This document shows positions 47,101 through 58,658 of a stretch of DNA of 64,000 bases, in pieces (within the stretch, counting starts at the first letter, position 1; each line of letters starts with the position of its first letter). Source of the stretch: Zoroaster sp. YZ-2022 (Eukaryota > Echinodermata > Asteroidea > Forcipulatida > Zoroasteridae). The notes below the pieces were generated by a model. That model saw nothing but the letters and a program-made list of their open reading frames with translations. It was not told the origin of the DNA and made no database searches. The position numbers and the translations under genes were made by a program. The stretch is from the NCBI GenBank assembly GCA_029582265.1, contig CM055837.1, positions 13,534,777 through 13,598,776 on the forward strand, given 5' to 3'.

Positions 47101-50100
47101 TTCACTGATCGATATTGGGCACCTCGTACTATGAGCAAAGAGTCTCAAATTTGTCAACAAATTTGCTCATTATTCTTAGCGGCTTCATGTATGTTATTGA
47201 AAATTCAAGACATGATTCGAACTTATGGTCCGATATCATGAGACAGTTTTGGTGACGTTTAATAAAAGCGTTGTGATTTTTGGCAAAGATTTCTTAAACA
47301 TCTCTACAGTGGAAGTCAGTCGTACTTGTGCAAAGTGAAGTCTTAAATTTGTTAACAAATTTGCTCATTATTTCTTAAGCGGCTTCATGTAGGTCATTGA
47401 AAATTTAAGACATGATTCGAACTTATGGTCCGATATCATGAGACAGTTTTGGTGACGTTTAATAAAAGCGTTGTGATTTTTGGCAAGGATTTCTAAGAAG
47501 AAATCTTTAACGATGAGACACAAGGAATGAATCTGGTACACGCTGCCGCGTCGACCCCAGGCCCGGCGTGCGGCCAGCGTTCGGCCGGGCAATCTCTGTG
47601 GTTCACTGATCGATATTGGGCACCTCGTACTATGAGCAAAGAGTCTCAAATTTGTCAACAAATTTGCTCATTATTCTTAAGCGGCTTCATGTATGTTATT
47701 GAAAATTCAAGACATGATTCGAACTTATGGTCCGATATCATGAGACAGTTTCAGTGACGTTTAATAAAAGCGTTGTGATTTTTGGCAAGGATTTCTTAAA
47801 CATCTCTACAGTGGAAGTCAGTCGTACTTGTGCAAAGTGAAGTCTTAAATTTGTTTAACAAATTTGCTCATTATTTCTTAGCGGCTTCATGTAGGTCATT
47901 GAAAATTTAAGACATGATTCGAACTTATGGTCCGATATCATGAGACAATTTTGTGACGTTTAATAAAAGCGTTGTGATTTTTGGCAAGATTTCTTAAACA
48001 TCTCTACAGTGGAAGTCAGTCGTACTTGTGCAAAGTGAAGTCTTAAATTTGTTAACAAATTTGCTCATTATTTCTTAAGCGGCTTCATGTAGGTCATTGA
48101 AAATTTAAGACATGATTCGAACTTATGGTCCGATATCATGAGACAATTTTGGTGACGTTTAATAAAAGCGTTGTGATTTTTGGCAAGGATTTCTAAGAAA
48201 GAAATCTTTAACGATGAGACACAAGGAATGAATCTGGTACACGCTGCAGGTCGACCCCAGGCCGGCGTGCGGCCAGCGTTCGGCGGGCAATCTCTGTGGT
48301 TCACTGATCGATATTGGGCACCTCGTACTATGAGCAAAGAGTCTCAAATTTGTCAACAAATTTGCTCATTATTTCTTAAGCGGCTTCATGTATGTTATTG
48401 AAAATTCAAGACATGATTGAACTTATGGTCCGATATCATGAGACAGTTTTGGTGACGTTTAATAAAAGCGTTGTGATTTTTTGGCAAGGATTTCTTAAAC
48501 ATCTCTACAGTGGAAGTCAGTCGTACTTGTGCAAAGTGAAGTCTTAAATTTGTTAACAAATTTGCTCATTATTTCTTAAGCGGCTTCATGTAGGTCATTG
48601 AAAATTTAAGACATGATTCGAACTTATGGTCCGATATCATGAGACAATTTGGTGACGTTTAATAAAAGCGTTGTGATTTTTTGGCAAGGATTTCTAAGAA
48701 AGAAATCTTTAACGATGAGACACAAGGAATGAATCTGGTACACGCTGCAGTCGACCCCAGGCCCGGCGTGCGGCACGTTCGGCGAACAATCTCTGTGGTT
48801 CACTGATCGATATTGGGCACCTCGTACTATGAGCAAAAAGAGTCTCAAATTTGTCAACAAATTTGCTCATTATTCTTAAGCGGCTTCATGTATGTTATTG
48901 AAAATTCAAGACATGATTCGAACTTATGGTCCGATATCATGAGACAGTTTTCAGTGACGTTTAATAAAAGCGTTGTGATTTTTGGCAAGGATTTCTTAAA
49001 CATCTCTACAGTGGAAGTCAGTCGTACTTGTGCAAAGTGAAGTCTTAAATTTGTTAACAAATTTGCTCATTATTTCTTAAGCGGCTTCATGTAGGTCATT
49101 GAAAATTCAAGACATGATTCGAACTTATGGTCCGATATCATGAGACAATTTTGGTGACGTTTAATAAAAGCGTTGTGATTTTTGGCAAGGATTTCTAAGA
49201 AAGAAATCTTTAACGATGAGACACAAGGAATGAATATGAATCTGGTACACGCTGCAGGTCGACCCCAGGCCCGGCGATGCGGCCAGCGTTCGGCCGGGCA
49301 ATCTCTGTGGTTCACTGATCGATATTGGGCACCTCGTACTATGAGCAAGAGTCTCAAATTTGTCAACAAATTTGCTCATTATTCTTAAGCGGCTTCATGT
49401 ATGTTATTGAAAATTCAAGACATGATTCGAACTTATGGTCCGATATCATGAGACAGTTTTGGTGACGTTTAATAAAAGCGTTGTGATTTTTGGCAAGGAT
49501 TTCTTAAACATCTCTACAGTGGAAGTCAGTCGTACTTGTGCAAAGTGAAGTCTTAAATTTGTTAACAAATTTGCTCATTATTTCTTAAGCGGCTTCATGT
49601 AGGTCATTGAAAATTCAAGACATGATTCGAACTTATGGTCCGATATCATGAGACAATTTTAGTGACGTTTAATAAAAGCGTTGTGATTTTTGGCAAGGAT
49701 TTCTAAGAAAGAAATCTTTAACGATGAGACACAAGGAATGAATCTGGTACACGCTGCCGCGGTCGACCCCAGGCCGGCGTGCGGCAGCGTTGGACCGGGA
49801 ACAATCTCTGTGGTTCACTGATCGATATTGGGCACCTCGTACTATGAGCAAAGAGTCTCAAATTTGTCAACAAATTTGCTCATTATTCTTAAGCGGCTTC
49901 ATGTATGTTATTGAAAATTCAAGACATGATTCGAACTTATGGTCCGATATCATGAGACAGTTTTGGTGACGTTTAATAAAAGCGTTGTGATTTTTTGGCA
50001 AGGATTTCTTAAACATCTCTACAGTGGAAGTCAGTCGTACTTGTGCAAAGTGAAGTCTTAAATTTGTTAACAAATTTGCTCATTATTTCTTAGCGGCTTC

Positions 50101-50945
50101 ATGTAGTTCATTTAAAATTTAAGACATGATTCGTACTTATGGTCCGATATCATTAGACAATTTTAGTGACGTTTAATAAAAGCGTTGTGATTTTTGGCAA
50201 GGATTTCTAAGAAAGAAATCTTTAACGATGAGACACAAGGAATGAATCTGGTACACGCTGCAGCTGGGCCCCCAGGCCGGCGTGCGGCAGCGTTCGGCCG
50301 GGCAATCTCTGTGGTTCACTGATCGATATTGGGCACCTCGTTACTATGAGCAAAGAGTCTCAAATTTGTCAACAAATTTGCTCATTATTTCTTAAGCGGC
50401 TTCATGTATGTTATTGAAAATTCAAGACATGATTGAACTTATAGGTCCGATATCATGAGACAGTTTTAGTGACGTTTAATAAAAGCATTGTGATTTTTGG
50501 CAAGGATTTCTTAAACATCTCTACAGTGGAAGTCAGTCGTACTTGTGCAAAGTGAAGTCTTAAATTTGTTAACAAATTTGCTCATTATTTCTTAAGCGGA
50601 CTTCATGTAGGTCATTGAAAATTTAAGACATGATTCGAACTTATGGTCCGATATCATGAGACAATTTGGTGACGTTTAATAAAAGCGTTGTGATTTTTGG
50701 CAAGGATTTCTAAGAAAGAAATCTTTAACGATGAGACACAAGGAATGAATCTGGTACACGCTGCAGGTCGACCCCAGGCCGGCGTGCGGCCAGCGTTCGG
50801 CGAACAATCTCTGTGGTTCACGGATCGATATTGGGCACCTCGCACTTGAGCAAAGAGTCTCAAATTTGTCAACAAATTTGCTCATTATTTCTTAAGCGGC
50901 TTCATGTATGTTATTGAAAATTCAAAGGCATGATTCGATTTTGAA
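44107..50945 (+). repeat. Higher-order satellite inside the CACTA element, about 505-bp two-monomer unit
   Basis: Two monomers share a core of about 120 bp (gcggcttcatgta, cgaacttatggtccgatatc, ttaataaaagcg, ggcaaggatttct) and differ in their tails. Tail A (about 190 bp) has aagaaatctttaacgatgag, a GC-rich patch and gatcgatattgggcacc. Tail B (about 80 bp) has aacatctctacagtggaagt and gtacttgtgcaaagtg. They alternate A-B, about 13 A and 14 B; B-B occurs at about 45468/45670 and 47685/47880. The many short open frames here are repeats of the same non-coding sequence. Confidence 0.95.
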
Positions 50946-52560
50946 CTCAGCTATCATAACACAATTTTGTGAAGTTTAATCGTTGCTACCCTGAATAAAG
51001 AAAGCTGAAATAAATAAATAAATGAATTGTTGGGAATGACATTTTTTTTAAGAAAACAATTCTTGAGCGAAGAGGTCAGCACTTCAGCCTGGCTCCTTCC
51101 AAGTGTACTACCCATGTAATTGTATCAACACGTCAGGGGACATGACCTGCGGAAGCAGCTGCTGTGTGTGAAACCAATATGGACTATCATCTTCTTACGG
51201 TTTTGATAATTTAACTTCATGATTATTATTTTATTGATGTAATCAACAATCAATGAGCATCGTCATTCGTCCGAGGTTTGATGTCCCTTTTTCTCATCTC
51301 ATGTAACGAAAAACTCTAATTTTGATGGCACTATGTTTTGAGTAAGGATTAGTTTTATTATTGTAAGACTAAGATGTTGTAAAGCGACAGTTCCATGGAG
51401 AAGAACAAATTAAAGCCGTTTGTAATAATTCGATCTGTTATCAATGACAAGTGTAGGCACAACCGTCAAGGTATTAAAACTTCGTACATATAAATCATCA
51501 ATATAAACGTTAAACACTATTTAGCGCATCGTTTTGATACGTGTGCATGACTAGGCCTAATTTATAAAAGCTTTATATTTAGGGTAACTTGTTGATGTTC
51601 AGTTTCCTGTTTATATTTACAAATACATAGGCCTATTGCCAAATAAATTATTTCAAGTGACAAGCCAAGTATCATTATTAATCCATTTGCTTTGAATAAA
51701 AACAATTCGATTCCTTGTAAAGCATAAAGTACATCATAACACGGAAAAGTAGAAACACATGAATCATGGAGGAAGGAACCCAGATAATGACACTGACGTT
51801 GGTAATGTTTACACGATCCTGGAAATAAATGAGGACTGCGTGTGGTGGTAATAAGCAAGTGTGTAATTGTTACGGGGTTCCCGGCCCGACTGCGACACAT
51901 GGTCGGCTGGTAATCGGCGGCGATGCATGCATTTTGAGCGTGCACTAGAGGTCACCGTGAATGATTGCAACAACGGTTTCGGGCGTGACGCTCTCACACA
52001 AGTCACGCAGATGCGATACGTGAATAAAGCGGCGTTCGTTAATCGAGTCATATCGCAAAACTATAAACCTCACCGGTTCATAAACAATAACATAAATATA
52101 TTTGCAAACATACAAAACACGAGACCGACCTTGGCCAAAGTCCTGCGGGGTTAAAGAGGATTGTTGTAGCTGCCAGAATTGTGTTTTCTATGAGCCTTGG
52201 CAGCGAATTTAATCATTTCACAGTTACATTTATTGTTAACGGACATCCGAAGGCCTACTGTATTTTCCTCTACTGCTAAAGAAAGCCAAACAAAAAGCAA
52301 TGGGGCCCTGTATGGGTGCAAGCGATCAGCGCACGCAAATTGCAATGCCGAAAATGTAACCTGCCGTCAAGTCGTAGCAGAATTTTCAAGCAACCTATAA
52401 CCATGGAGCTGGAGGAAGAAAATACCAACAGTACCGTTATGTTTAGTGTGTTTACCTTCCATCCAAGAGGGATTATCACATGCACAAAAGCGTCAACAAT
52501 GGGCAAGAGGATAACTTCCTTTGATGTAGTTAATGAGCTGGCCTCAACTGAGCTTTCGAG
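50946..52560. other. CACTA element, right interior
   Basis: Unique-looking sequence between the satellite and the subterminal repeats. Several overlapping short frames on both strands (51867-52154, 52316-52615) carry no recognisable domain. Confidence 0.4.
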
Positions 52561-52742
52561 GTTCACCGCGTTTTCACCCAGCTTTCACCGAGGACCAAAC
52601 AAAAGATTTGTTTAACGGTGGTTTCACGGTGCATTCACGGTGCTCTCACACCGTGAAATGGGAACGAGCGCCGTGAAATTCACGGAAAAAGTGCAATTCA
52701 CCGAGCTTTCACGGTGCATTCACGGAGGAGATGTTCATAGTG

Positions 52743-52894
52743 TGAGCTGTATACTCCCTAGGGAGCTGAGATGGTTTCAGGAATGATTTATGAGCCTGAT
52801 GAGCAGGGGTAATAATATAATGTGCCTTGAGCACCAGTTTGGTGGATACGTGCACTATATAAGTCCACATTATTATTATTATTATTATTATTAA
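52743..52894 (+). mobile_element. SINE family 1, 3' part, split by the CACTA element
   Basis: Continues from 42901: tgagctgtatactccctagg, then gcgccttgagcac-type 3' end (tgtgccttgagcaccag) and (att)n tail. Confidence 0.9.
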
Positions 52895-53067
52895 AAATGT
52901 CATATAACGTACTCTTTCTTAGCTCAGTATGCCTACACAATTGATAATATATCCCAGATGCAAGAATTCTACAAATTACTCCTCCTTTTTTTGTATTGTT
53001 ATATAGTACCAAAGTGGCATAATTTCCGAGACGTTTTATAACAATAATTCCTTCCCTCCCCTCCAAG

Positions 53068-53230
53068 GATTCTCCTTTGATCTTAGTCGTCTTACATTAC
53101 CCACCAACTACAATGTAACAGTCGACAAGTACAACTACTTCATCAATATTTGTGGACCATTGAGTGATACCCCGTGCAATGGTAAAGATGGAAACGAAGA
53201 CGTAGCCGCTTGCCAAGCCCAACTATCGGG
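53068..53230 (+). CDS. IGF2R: IGF2R exon 11: middle of domain 5 with ligand Gln712
   Basis: Acceptor CTTCCCTCCCCTCCAAG; two bases complete a Gly codon. Residues 663-716 include FSFDLSRLT, YNYFINICGP and AACQ. Gln712 of AACQ aligns with the domain-5 ligand Gln of mammalian CI-MPR (Gln644 in the bovine numbering). NVT is a sequon. Donor TCGGG|GTAAGA, two bases left. Confidence 0.96.
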
Positions 53231-54399
53231 GTAAGATAACAACAGACCAACCCATTAAGCCCCGCCCACCATGGTAACTGCCTGCAGGCCTGTCATTTTT
53301 TCAGGATTTTTCCTGATTTCAGGATTTTTTACAAATCTCCCTTTGCCTCAAAATTTTCTTGAAAGAAGAGAGGTAGCCACCAAGGAAAGAAAGAAGTAGC
53401 CTGTATCGTGTCCAAAACTCTAGTTTCTTGTTTGTGCGGATGTGGAGAGTCTGTAAATCCTCCAAAATTAAACATCCAGGAAGTTCGTAGATTACATGTG
53501 TGAAAACAACTTGGAACCAGCGTGTTTGTCGTACAATTGCTTTTCGGCTAGTGTAGTATCGATATTTTTTCAGGGCACCAGCCAGTTAGTGGATTATATG
53601 TGTAAAAAACGACTGGGAACCAGCGTGTGATTGCTACTCAAAATGGCGCCCAAAATGTTGCCATGTGAATTTCGAAGTTCTTAGTTTTCACGAAACTTTT
53701 TTTCAAACTTAAGTTTTTGTGAGCGATATCATCATGACTTCCAAGGCAACCAAAAAGGGACAGTTTTACAGTGAAAAATACGGAATGGAATGTGAGTTCA
53801 TCACAACGTCAAGAAAAGACAAACAGCAAGCATTTTGTATACATGTACATGTACCTACATGTATACTATAGGCTATACCATGTATACGTGATATTGGTAT
53901 AGTTGGTATGCATATGTACATGTACGCGTAGTTGAAAATGACCGCGCGGGTTGATTACGAATTGGAATTTTTAAATGTTGGCAGCTATGTTGAACTGTCC
54001 ATTACAAATTGTGCTGTATTTGACTTACAGCAGGTTAAATGGTTCCATGGGAGATATGTAGGAAATATTATATTGTTAACGTTTCAAAAAAAATATCCTT
54101 ATTTTCTTTGGACCAAACATGAAAAAAAAACCAACCTGTGAAAGTTTCAACTTATTACGTTGTGTTGTTATCAAGAAATTATCAAAATGCATTTAAGATT
54201 TTTCATATTCATTCCGAACATTTCCTTTTTCCCCTGGAGAACACAAATACCGCCGTGAAATTGGTTGACTAATTTTACTAAAATTATATCACCTCAGACG
54301 GAAAGATTTCAAGGAATGTTTGATACCATCATCATTTACATTTACATTTACATGTACAGTGATCATTTACATGTGTATGTTTCTCATAATGACCAATAG
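53231..54399. other. Intron 11, unassigned
   Basis: acatgtacatgta tracts near 53840-53925. 54130-54335 resembles degenerate copies of the intron 5 module near 33255-33440. No coding evidence. Confidence 0.45.
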
Positions 54400-54696
54400 T
54401 GCACTATAGCTATAGTGGCCAAAACCAGTCAACTGCCTGTTTTGACTGTTGACCCAAATGTGCACACAGGGGCGTTTTTGACTGGTTTTTACTGTCATTT
54501 TGAACACCCTCAAACAATACAAGACAGTGCTTTTACCAGTGTAAAACGGTCAACTCATTTTGACCTGTAAATGTACTTACTACACGTAAGGTTTGACAGT
54601 ATTTGAATTTTAAGTGCACTAGATATACCTTGGCAAGTACATGTATATATCAACATTTTGACTGATTTTGACCCTTGCAGTCACAGAAGGGTTAGT
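54400..54696 (+). mobile_element. TTAA-type element, type B, degenerate ends
   Basis: Core words gttgacccaaatgtgcac, gcttttaccagt, aagtgcactagata as in 5525, 6596 and 58388. The right end agaagggttag has lost the exact TTAA and the left end is unclear. Confidence 0.6.
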
Positions 54697-55328
54697 CCAT
54701 TGATATACTGTCCACCCTTACCTACGGTACCCCACTCTAAAAATAATCAGTCCAATGCAAACACATTGCAGATACTAGTCTGTTTTAACATCATTCTGAT
54801 TCTCATAAACTTGTGCATTGGAATAACCAAGATGGCAGCTGACAGGAGTAATAATCTCTCAGGGATGCGTTTTCACGACCAGAAAGATGTTTGGGCTTCG
54901 GTCATTGGTTAAGCGTTTTCACGAGTTCGGTTGTGCTGTGATGACATCATTGTTCTGACCAAACATGAGCCGAAGTTTGTGATCGTTTACGCTTGGTTTC
55001 AAGATTGTAAGAAGTGACAAAAGTTTCGTTAATTATTTGTTAAAACATTATGGAATGATTGTTCGTATACCAGTGTATCTTTCAAGTTTATTACTAGCAC
55101 TCACGAGTATAAGTTCTATTTTGCCAAAATTTGAATTACACCGTATATTTTGAGAAACGTTGATGATTGAACACGTCGCAAACTGAAAACACTTTTCTTG
55201 TTACGTTCGCGTTTTCGCGTAGCTATTTCGTCTTATTTCTGGTCAAGAATATGACGTCAGAAACAAGTTTCTGTTCGTGGTCGCCAAAACACGCCCCTGA
55301 TTTTCTTCTTTCTTTTTTGCTGTTATAG

Positions 55329-55455
55329 AGATAGTGAGTGGGTTCTGGGTCGAGTCAACACATCCCTGGAATATTTTGATGGAATTTTGAAATTGACTTA
55401 TCTCAACGGAGAACCATACCACGCCCAAGGGGATAAGGTTCCGGCCAAACGTAGG
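55329..55455 (+). CDS. IGF2R: IGF2R exon 12: late domain 5 with ligand Arg758
   Basis: Acceptor CTGTTATAG; its first base completes a Gly codon. Residues 717-759 include WVLGRVNTSLEYFDG, LKLTYLNGEPY and end in AKRR. Arg758, eight residues before the closing Cys766, aligns with the mammalian domain-5 ligand Arg (Arg687). NTS is a sequon. The donor is AGG|GTATGT, phase 0, with exon 13 following in frame. Confidence 0.93.
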
Positions 55456-55674
55456 GTATGTGCCTGATGATGGTGTTTTTAAAGTTTTTTTTGTTAAATA
55501 CATATTTTGTGGGTTACTCTATTTCACAGACAATAGTTCTTACTCCGTACATTCTATTTTCCTTGTAAATGAAGGGTAATTCAAATCTAAAGATGAGATA
55601 TTTTCACAAAATGTATCCGATCCATCACAAAAAAGGAATAAGTCACTTGGGCTTTTTTGAGTAATCACTCCATC

Positions 55675-57009
55675 TTAACCCTCCTATAGGTTTAACACTC
55701 AAAGACACTCAAAATTTGTATGTCTCTCTTAACCCATTGACTTTGTGCAGTGCACTCAAATACATGCAAGCACATGTGGCTGTGATAGGAGGTCAAACCC
55801 AAAGACACTCAAAATTTGTATGTAACTCCCAACCCATTGACTTTGTGCAGTGCACTCAAATAAATGCAAGGACATGTGGCTAGGATAGGTCAAACCAAAA
55901 CAACTCGACAGTACATACACAGCTCTGTGTGACTCTGTGGTTTGACCTACCAATTGGCAATGCAACCAAAAATACTCAAGTGACTGTCTGTGAGTGCCGT
56001 GCTGACTGGGCCAAATTTCAGCCTGGGCATAGGAGGGTTAATACTCAAGTGACTGTCTGTGAGTGCCGTGCTGACTGGGCCAAATTTCAGCCTGGGCATA
56101 GGAGGGTTAATACTCAAGTGACTGTCTGTGAGTGTCGTGCTGACTGGGCCAAATTTCAGCCTGGGCATAGGAGGGTTAATACTCAAGTGAGTGTCTGTGA
56201 GTGCCGTGCTGACTGGGCCAAATTTCAGCCTGGGCATAGGAGGGTTAATACTCAAGTGACTGTCTGTGAGTGCCGTGCTGACTGGGCCAAATTTCAGCCT
56301 GGGCATAGGAGGGTTAATACTCAAGTGACTGTCTGTGAGTGTCGTGCTGACTGGGCCAAATTTCAGCCTGGGCATAGGAGGGTTAATACTCAAGTGACTG
56401 TCTGTGAGTGTCGTGCTGACTGGGCCAAATTTCAGCCTGGGCATAGGAGGGTTAATACTCAAGTGACTGTCTGTGAGTGCCCGTGCTGACTGGGCCAAAT
56501 TTCAGCCTGGGCATAGGAGGGTTAATACTCAAGTGACTGTCTGTGAGTGCCGTGCTGACTGGGCCAAATTTCAGCCTGGGCATAGGAGGGTTAATACTCA
56601 AGTGACTGTCTGTGAGTGCCGTGCTGACTGGGCCAAATTTCAGCCTGGGCATAGGAGGGTTAATACTCAAGTGACTGTCTGTGAGTGCCGTGCTGACTGG
56701 GCCAAATTTCAGCCTGGGCATAGGAGGGTTAATACTCAAGTGACTGTCTGTGAGTGCCGTGCTGACTGGGCCAAATTTCAGCCTGGGCATAGGAGGGTTA
56801 ATACTCAAGTGACTGTCTGTGAGTGCCGTGCTGACTGGGCCAAATTTCAGCCTGGGCATAGGAGGGTTAATACTCAAGTGACTGTCTGTGAGTGTCGTGC
56901 TGACTGGGCCAAATTTCAGCCTGGGCATAGGAGGGTTAATACTCAAGTGACTGTCTGTGAGTGCCGTGCTGACTGGGCCAAATTTCAGCCTGGGCATAGG
57001 AGGGCTAAT
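55675..57009 (+). mobile_element. TTAA-flanked element with expanded 69-bp terminal repeat
   Basis: Left end TTAACCCTCCTATAGG at 55675. From about 55972 to 57009 the right-terminal unit of 69 bp (tactcaagtgactgtctgtg ... ggcataggagggttaa) is repeated about 15 times, each ending in GGAGGGTTAA. The unexpanded form is 37243-37552. Since 69 is divisible by three, long open frames arise on both strands; I do not regard them as genes. Confidence 0.9.
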
Positions 57010-57351
57010 AATGAATAAAGGGATGAAAAATCATCACCAATTGGATCTTGAGGTTTTGGTATTTTTAGATTGGTCATGCAGCTGTTATAGATTGTTTCTA
57101 TGCATCAGTCTTATTGGAAAACCGCTAATAGTAACAATGTAATTTGACTCAAAAGAGGATTTTGTTATTTGTTTGCATTGCGTTGTGTAAAATGTTAACT
57201 TTAATTGTGTCTTATATCACAAACCTTGAGTCGGAATCATTGTACATGGTGACTAGAGTCCGATTCAAAGTCACTTACATTGGCAGTCGGGTCAAACTCA
57301 AGTACGAATAAAACTCACAAGTTGTACAATTCTTGTGATTGGGAACCAGAC
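57010..57351. other. Intron 12 spacer
   Basis: No recognised element; includes gagtc-rich text near 57228-57300. Confidence 0.4.
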
Positions 57352-57505
57352 CAATTCCAATAATAATACTAATAACGGACACTTATATTGCGCCGGTATC
57401 CGCCAAGTTTGACACTCATGGCACATGAACATTATTACCCCTGTCATCGGGCCAGTTATATCGTTCCTAGAACTATCTCAGCTCTCTGGGGAGTATACAG
57501 CCCAA
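57352..57505 (-). mobile_element. SINE 3' fragment, degenerate
   Basis: Matches the tail half of family 1 in reverse: taataata, cttatattgcgccggtatcc, ctcagctctctggggagtat. The head is missing. Confidence 0.65.
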
Positions 57506-57613
57506 TGTGTAAATTACTTTGAGAGCAAGCTAGACCTTGGTGATGAGGTTGTAAAAAGCATGAATAAGGTTTGTTATTATTATTTCCCTATTTTCTCTAA
57601 CCTCTACCCCCAG

Positions 57614-57786
57614 ACTGAGATAGCCTTCCTATGTGCCCCGGATCAGGATCCAGGAGCTCCTGAATTTAAATATGAAGCAGACAATGCGTATGTCTTTAAC
57701 TGGTACACCAAATATGCCTGCCCAGAGGAACCAATAGAGTGTGTGGTCACCAGTGAAGACCAACACAAGCAATACGATCTCTCAAG
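57614..57786 (+). CDS. IGF2R: IGF2R exon 13: end of domain 5, start of domain 6, with ligand Glu780 and Tyr785
   Basis: Acceptor ACCTCTACCCCCAG, phase 0. Residues 760-816 open with TEIAFLC, the closing strand of domain 5. Glu780 and Tyr785 lie 22 and 27 residues after Arg758, exactly the mammalian domain-5 spacing. Domain 6 then starts with VFNWYTKYACPEEPIECVV and QYDLS. Donor TCAAG|GTATTT, two bases left. Confidence 0.95.
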
Positions 57787-58387
57787 GTATTTTTTGTTTC
57801 GCTCAAAAGGGAATATTCTTAGAAACTAATTGTACTTTGATGCTGACACATATGTAAAACCGTTCTTTGTTTTAAGGTTTGCCACATGTTTATGCAATGC
57901 CATACAACAACGCATGAACCCCATTCCATACATGGCCAATTTTGGCAAAATGTGGAAGCCAAGTCTGAAAGTGTAGGCCTTGTGCAACTAAGTCAAAGAT
58001 CACCGGCATGCTTGTGACAAGGCCATTTTGGTGATCATCTTGTAAGAAAAGCATACCACTGGACTGTTTTGTCGTTCTTAATTAAATATCGGAGCAGCAC
58101 CTTCGTCATCAGTTTTGATTATCAAATGCCCGACTCGGGTTCTCTTTCAAATTTAATAATTGGGTGATTTCTGTATTTGGTCATTCAACACCGACTTATG
58201 TGAGTCAGCGTGACACAAATATACCGTCTAAGCGCGTGAGTCGATGTGACGCAAAAGAAAGTTGCACTCTGTATGGCTCAATGTTGCATCCCATGCAGGC
58301 TTATTCTAACAGCTGGCATGTGACTCGGTTACGTGCCAGTCCGATTCTGGTGATCACCAAAATGATAACGTCATGTGCACAAGGTCT
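57787..58387. other. Intron 13, proximal part
   Basis: Non-coding; no bounded element recognised. Confidence 0.45.
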
Positions 58388-58658
58388 TTAACCCTCCTAC
58401 TACAGCTGAACTTTAGTGGCACGTAGCTATAGTGGTCAAAATCAGTTTTGACTGTTGACTCAGATTTGCACACAGGGGCATTTTTGACTGGTTTTTGATC
58501 GGTTTTTGATTACCCTCAACAATACCAGACAATGCTTTTACCAGTCAAAAACGGTCGACTCATTTTGACCTGTTTGACTTTTAAGTGCACTAGATATACC
58601 TTGGCAAGTATATCAACATTTTGACTGATTTTGACCTTTGCAGTCACAGAAGGGTTAA
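58388..58658 (+). mobile_element. TTAA-flanked element, type B, 271 bp
   Basis: TTAACCCTCCTACTAC at 58388 and CAGAAGGGTTAA ending 58658. Same core as 5525 and 6596. Has gatataccttgg where the 5525 copy has a TACAGTA insertion. Confidence 0.75.

Larger units (their letters stand above)
42902..52742. mobile_element. CACTA (En/Spm-type) element, 9841 bp, complete ends
   Basis: A perfect 64-bp terminal inverted repeat, starting CACTATGAACATCTCCTCCG (42902-42965), faces 52679-52742. The 3-bp target TGA is duplicated (42899-42901 and 52743-52745), the rule for CACTA transposons. Subterminal regions are dense in cggtgaa/ttcacgg words on both strands, also typical. Removing the element and one TGA restores an intact SINE. 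No transposase is recognisable; about 6.8 kb of the interior is satellite, so it is presumably mobilised in trans. Confidence 0.93.

Noticed and set aside
44325..48260. Vector contamination suggested by ctgcaggtcgac (PstI-SalI-like polylinker text)
   Set aside because: The rest of the polylinker is absent, the text varies between monomers and lies inside a repeated native unit; most likely coincidence.
44107..50945. CRISPR-like array or coding repeat
   Set aside because: Monomers of 195-310 bp without unique spacers in a spliced eukaryotic intron. The recurring 60-100 residue frames are shadows of the satellite.
55929..57018. Long open frames of about 180 residues on both strands
   Set aside because: Both come from the 69-bp terminal repeat of a TTAA element, whose length is divisible by three. 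Frames open on both strands at once argue against coding.
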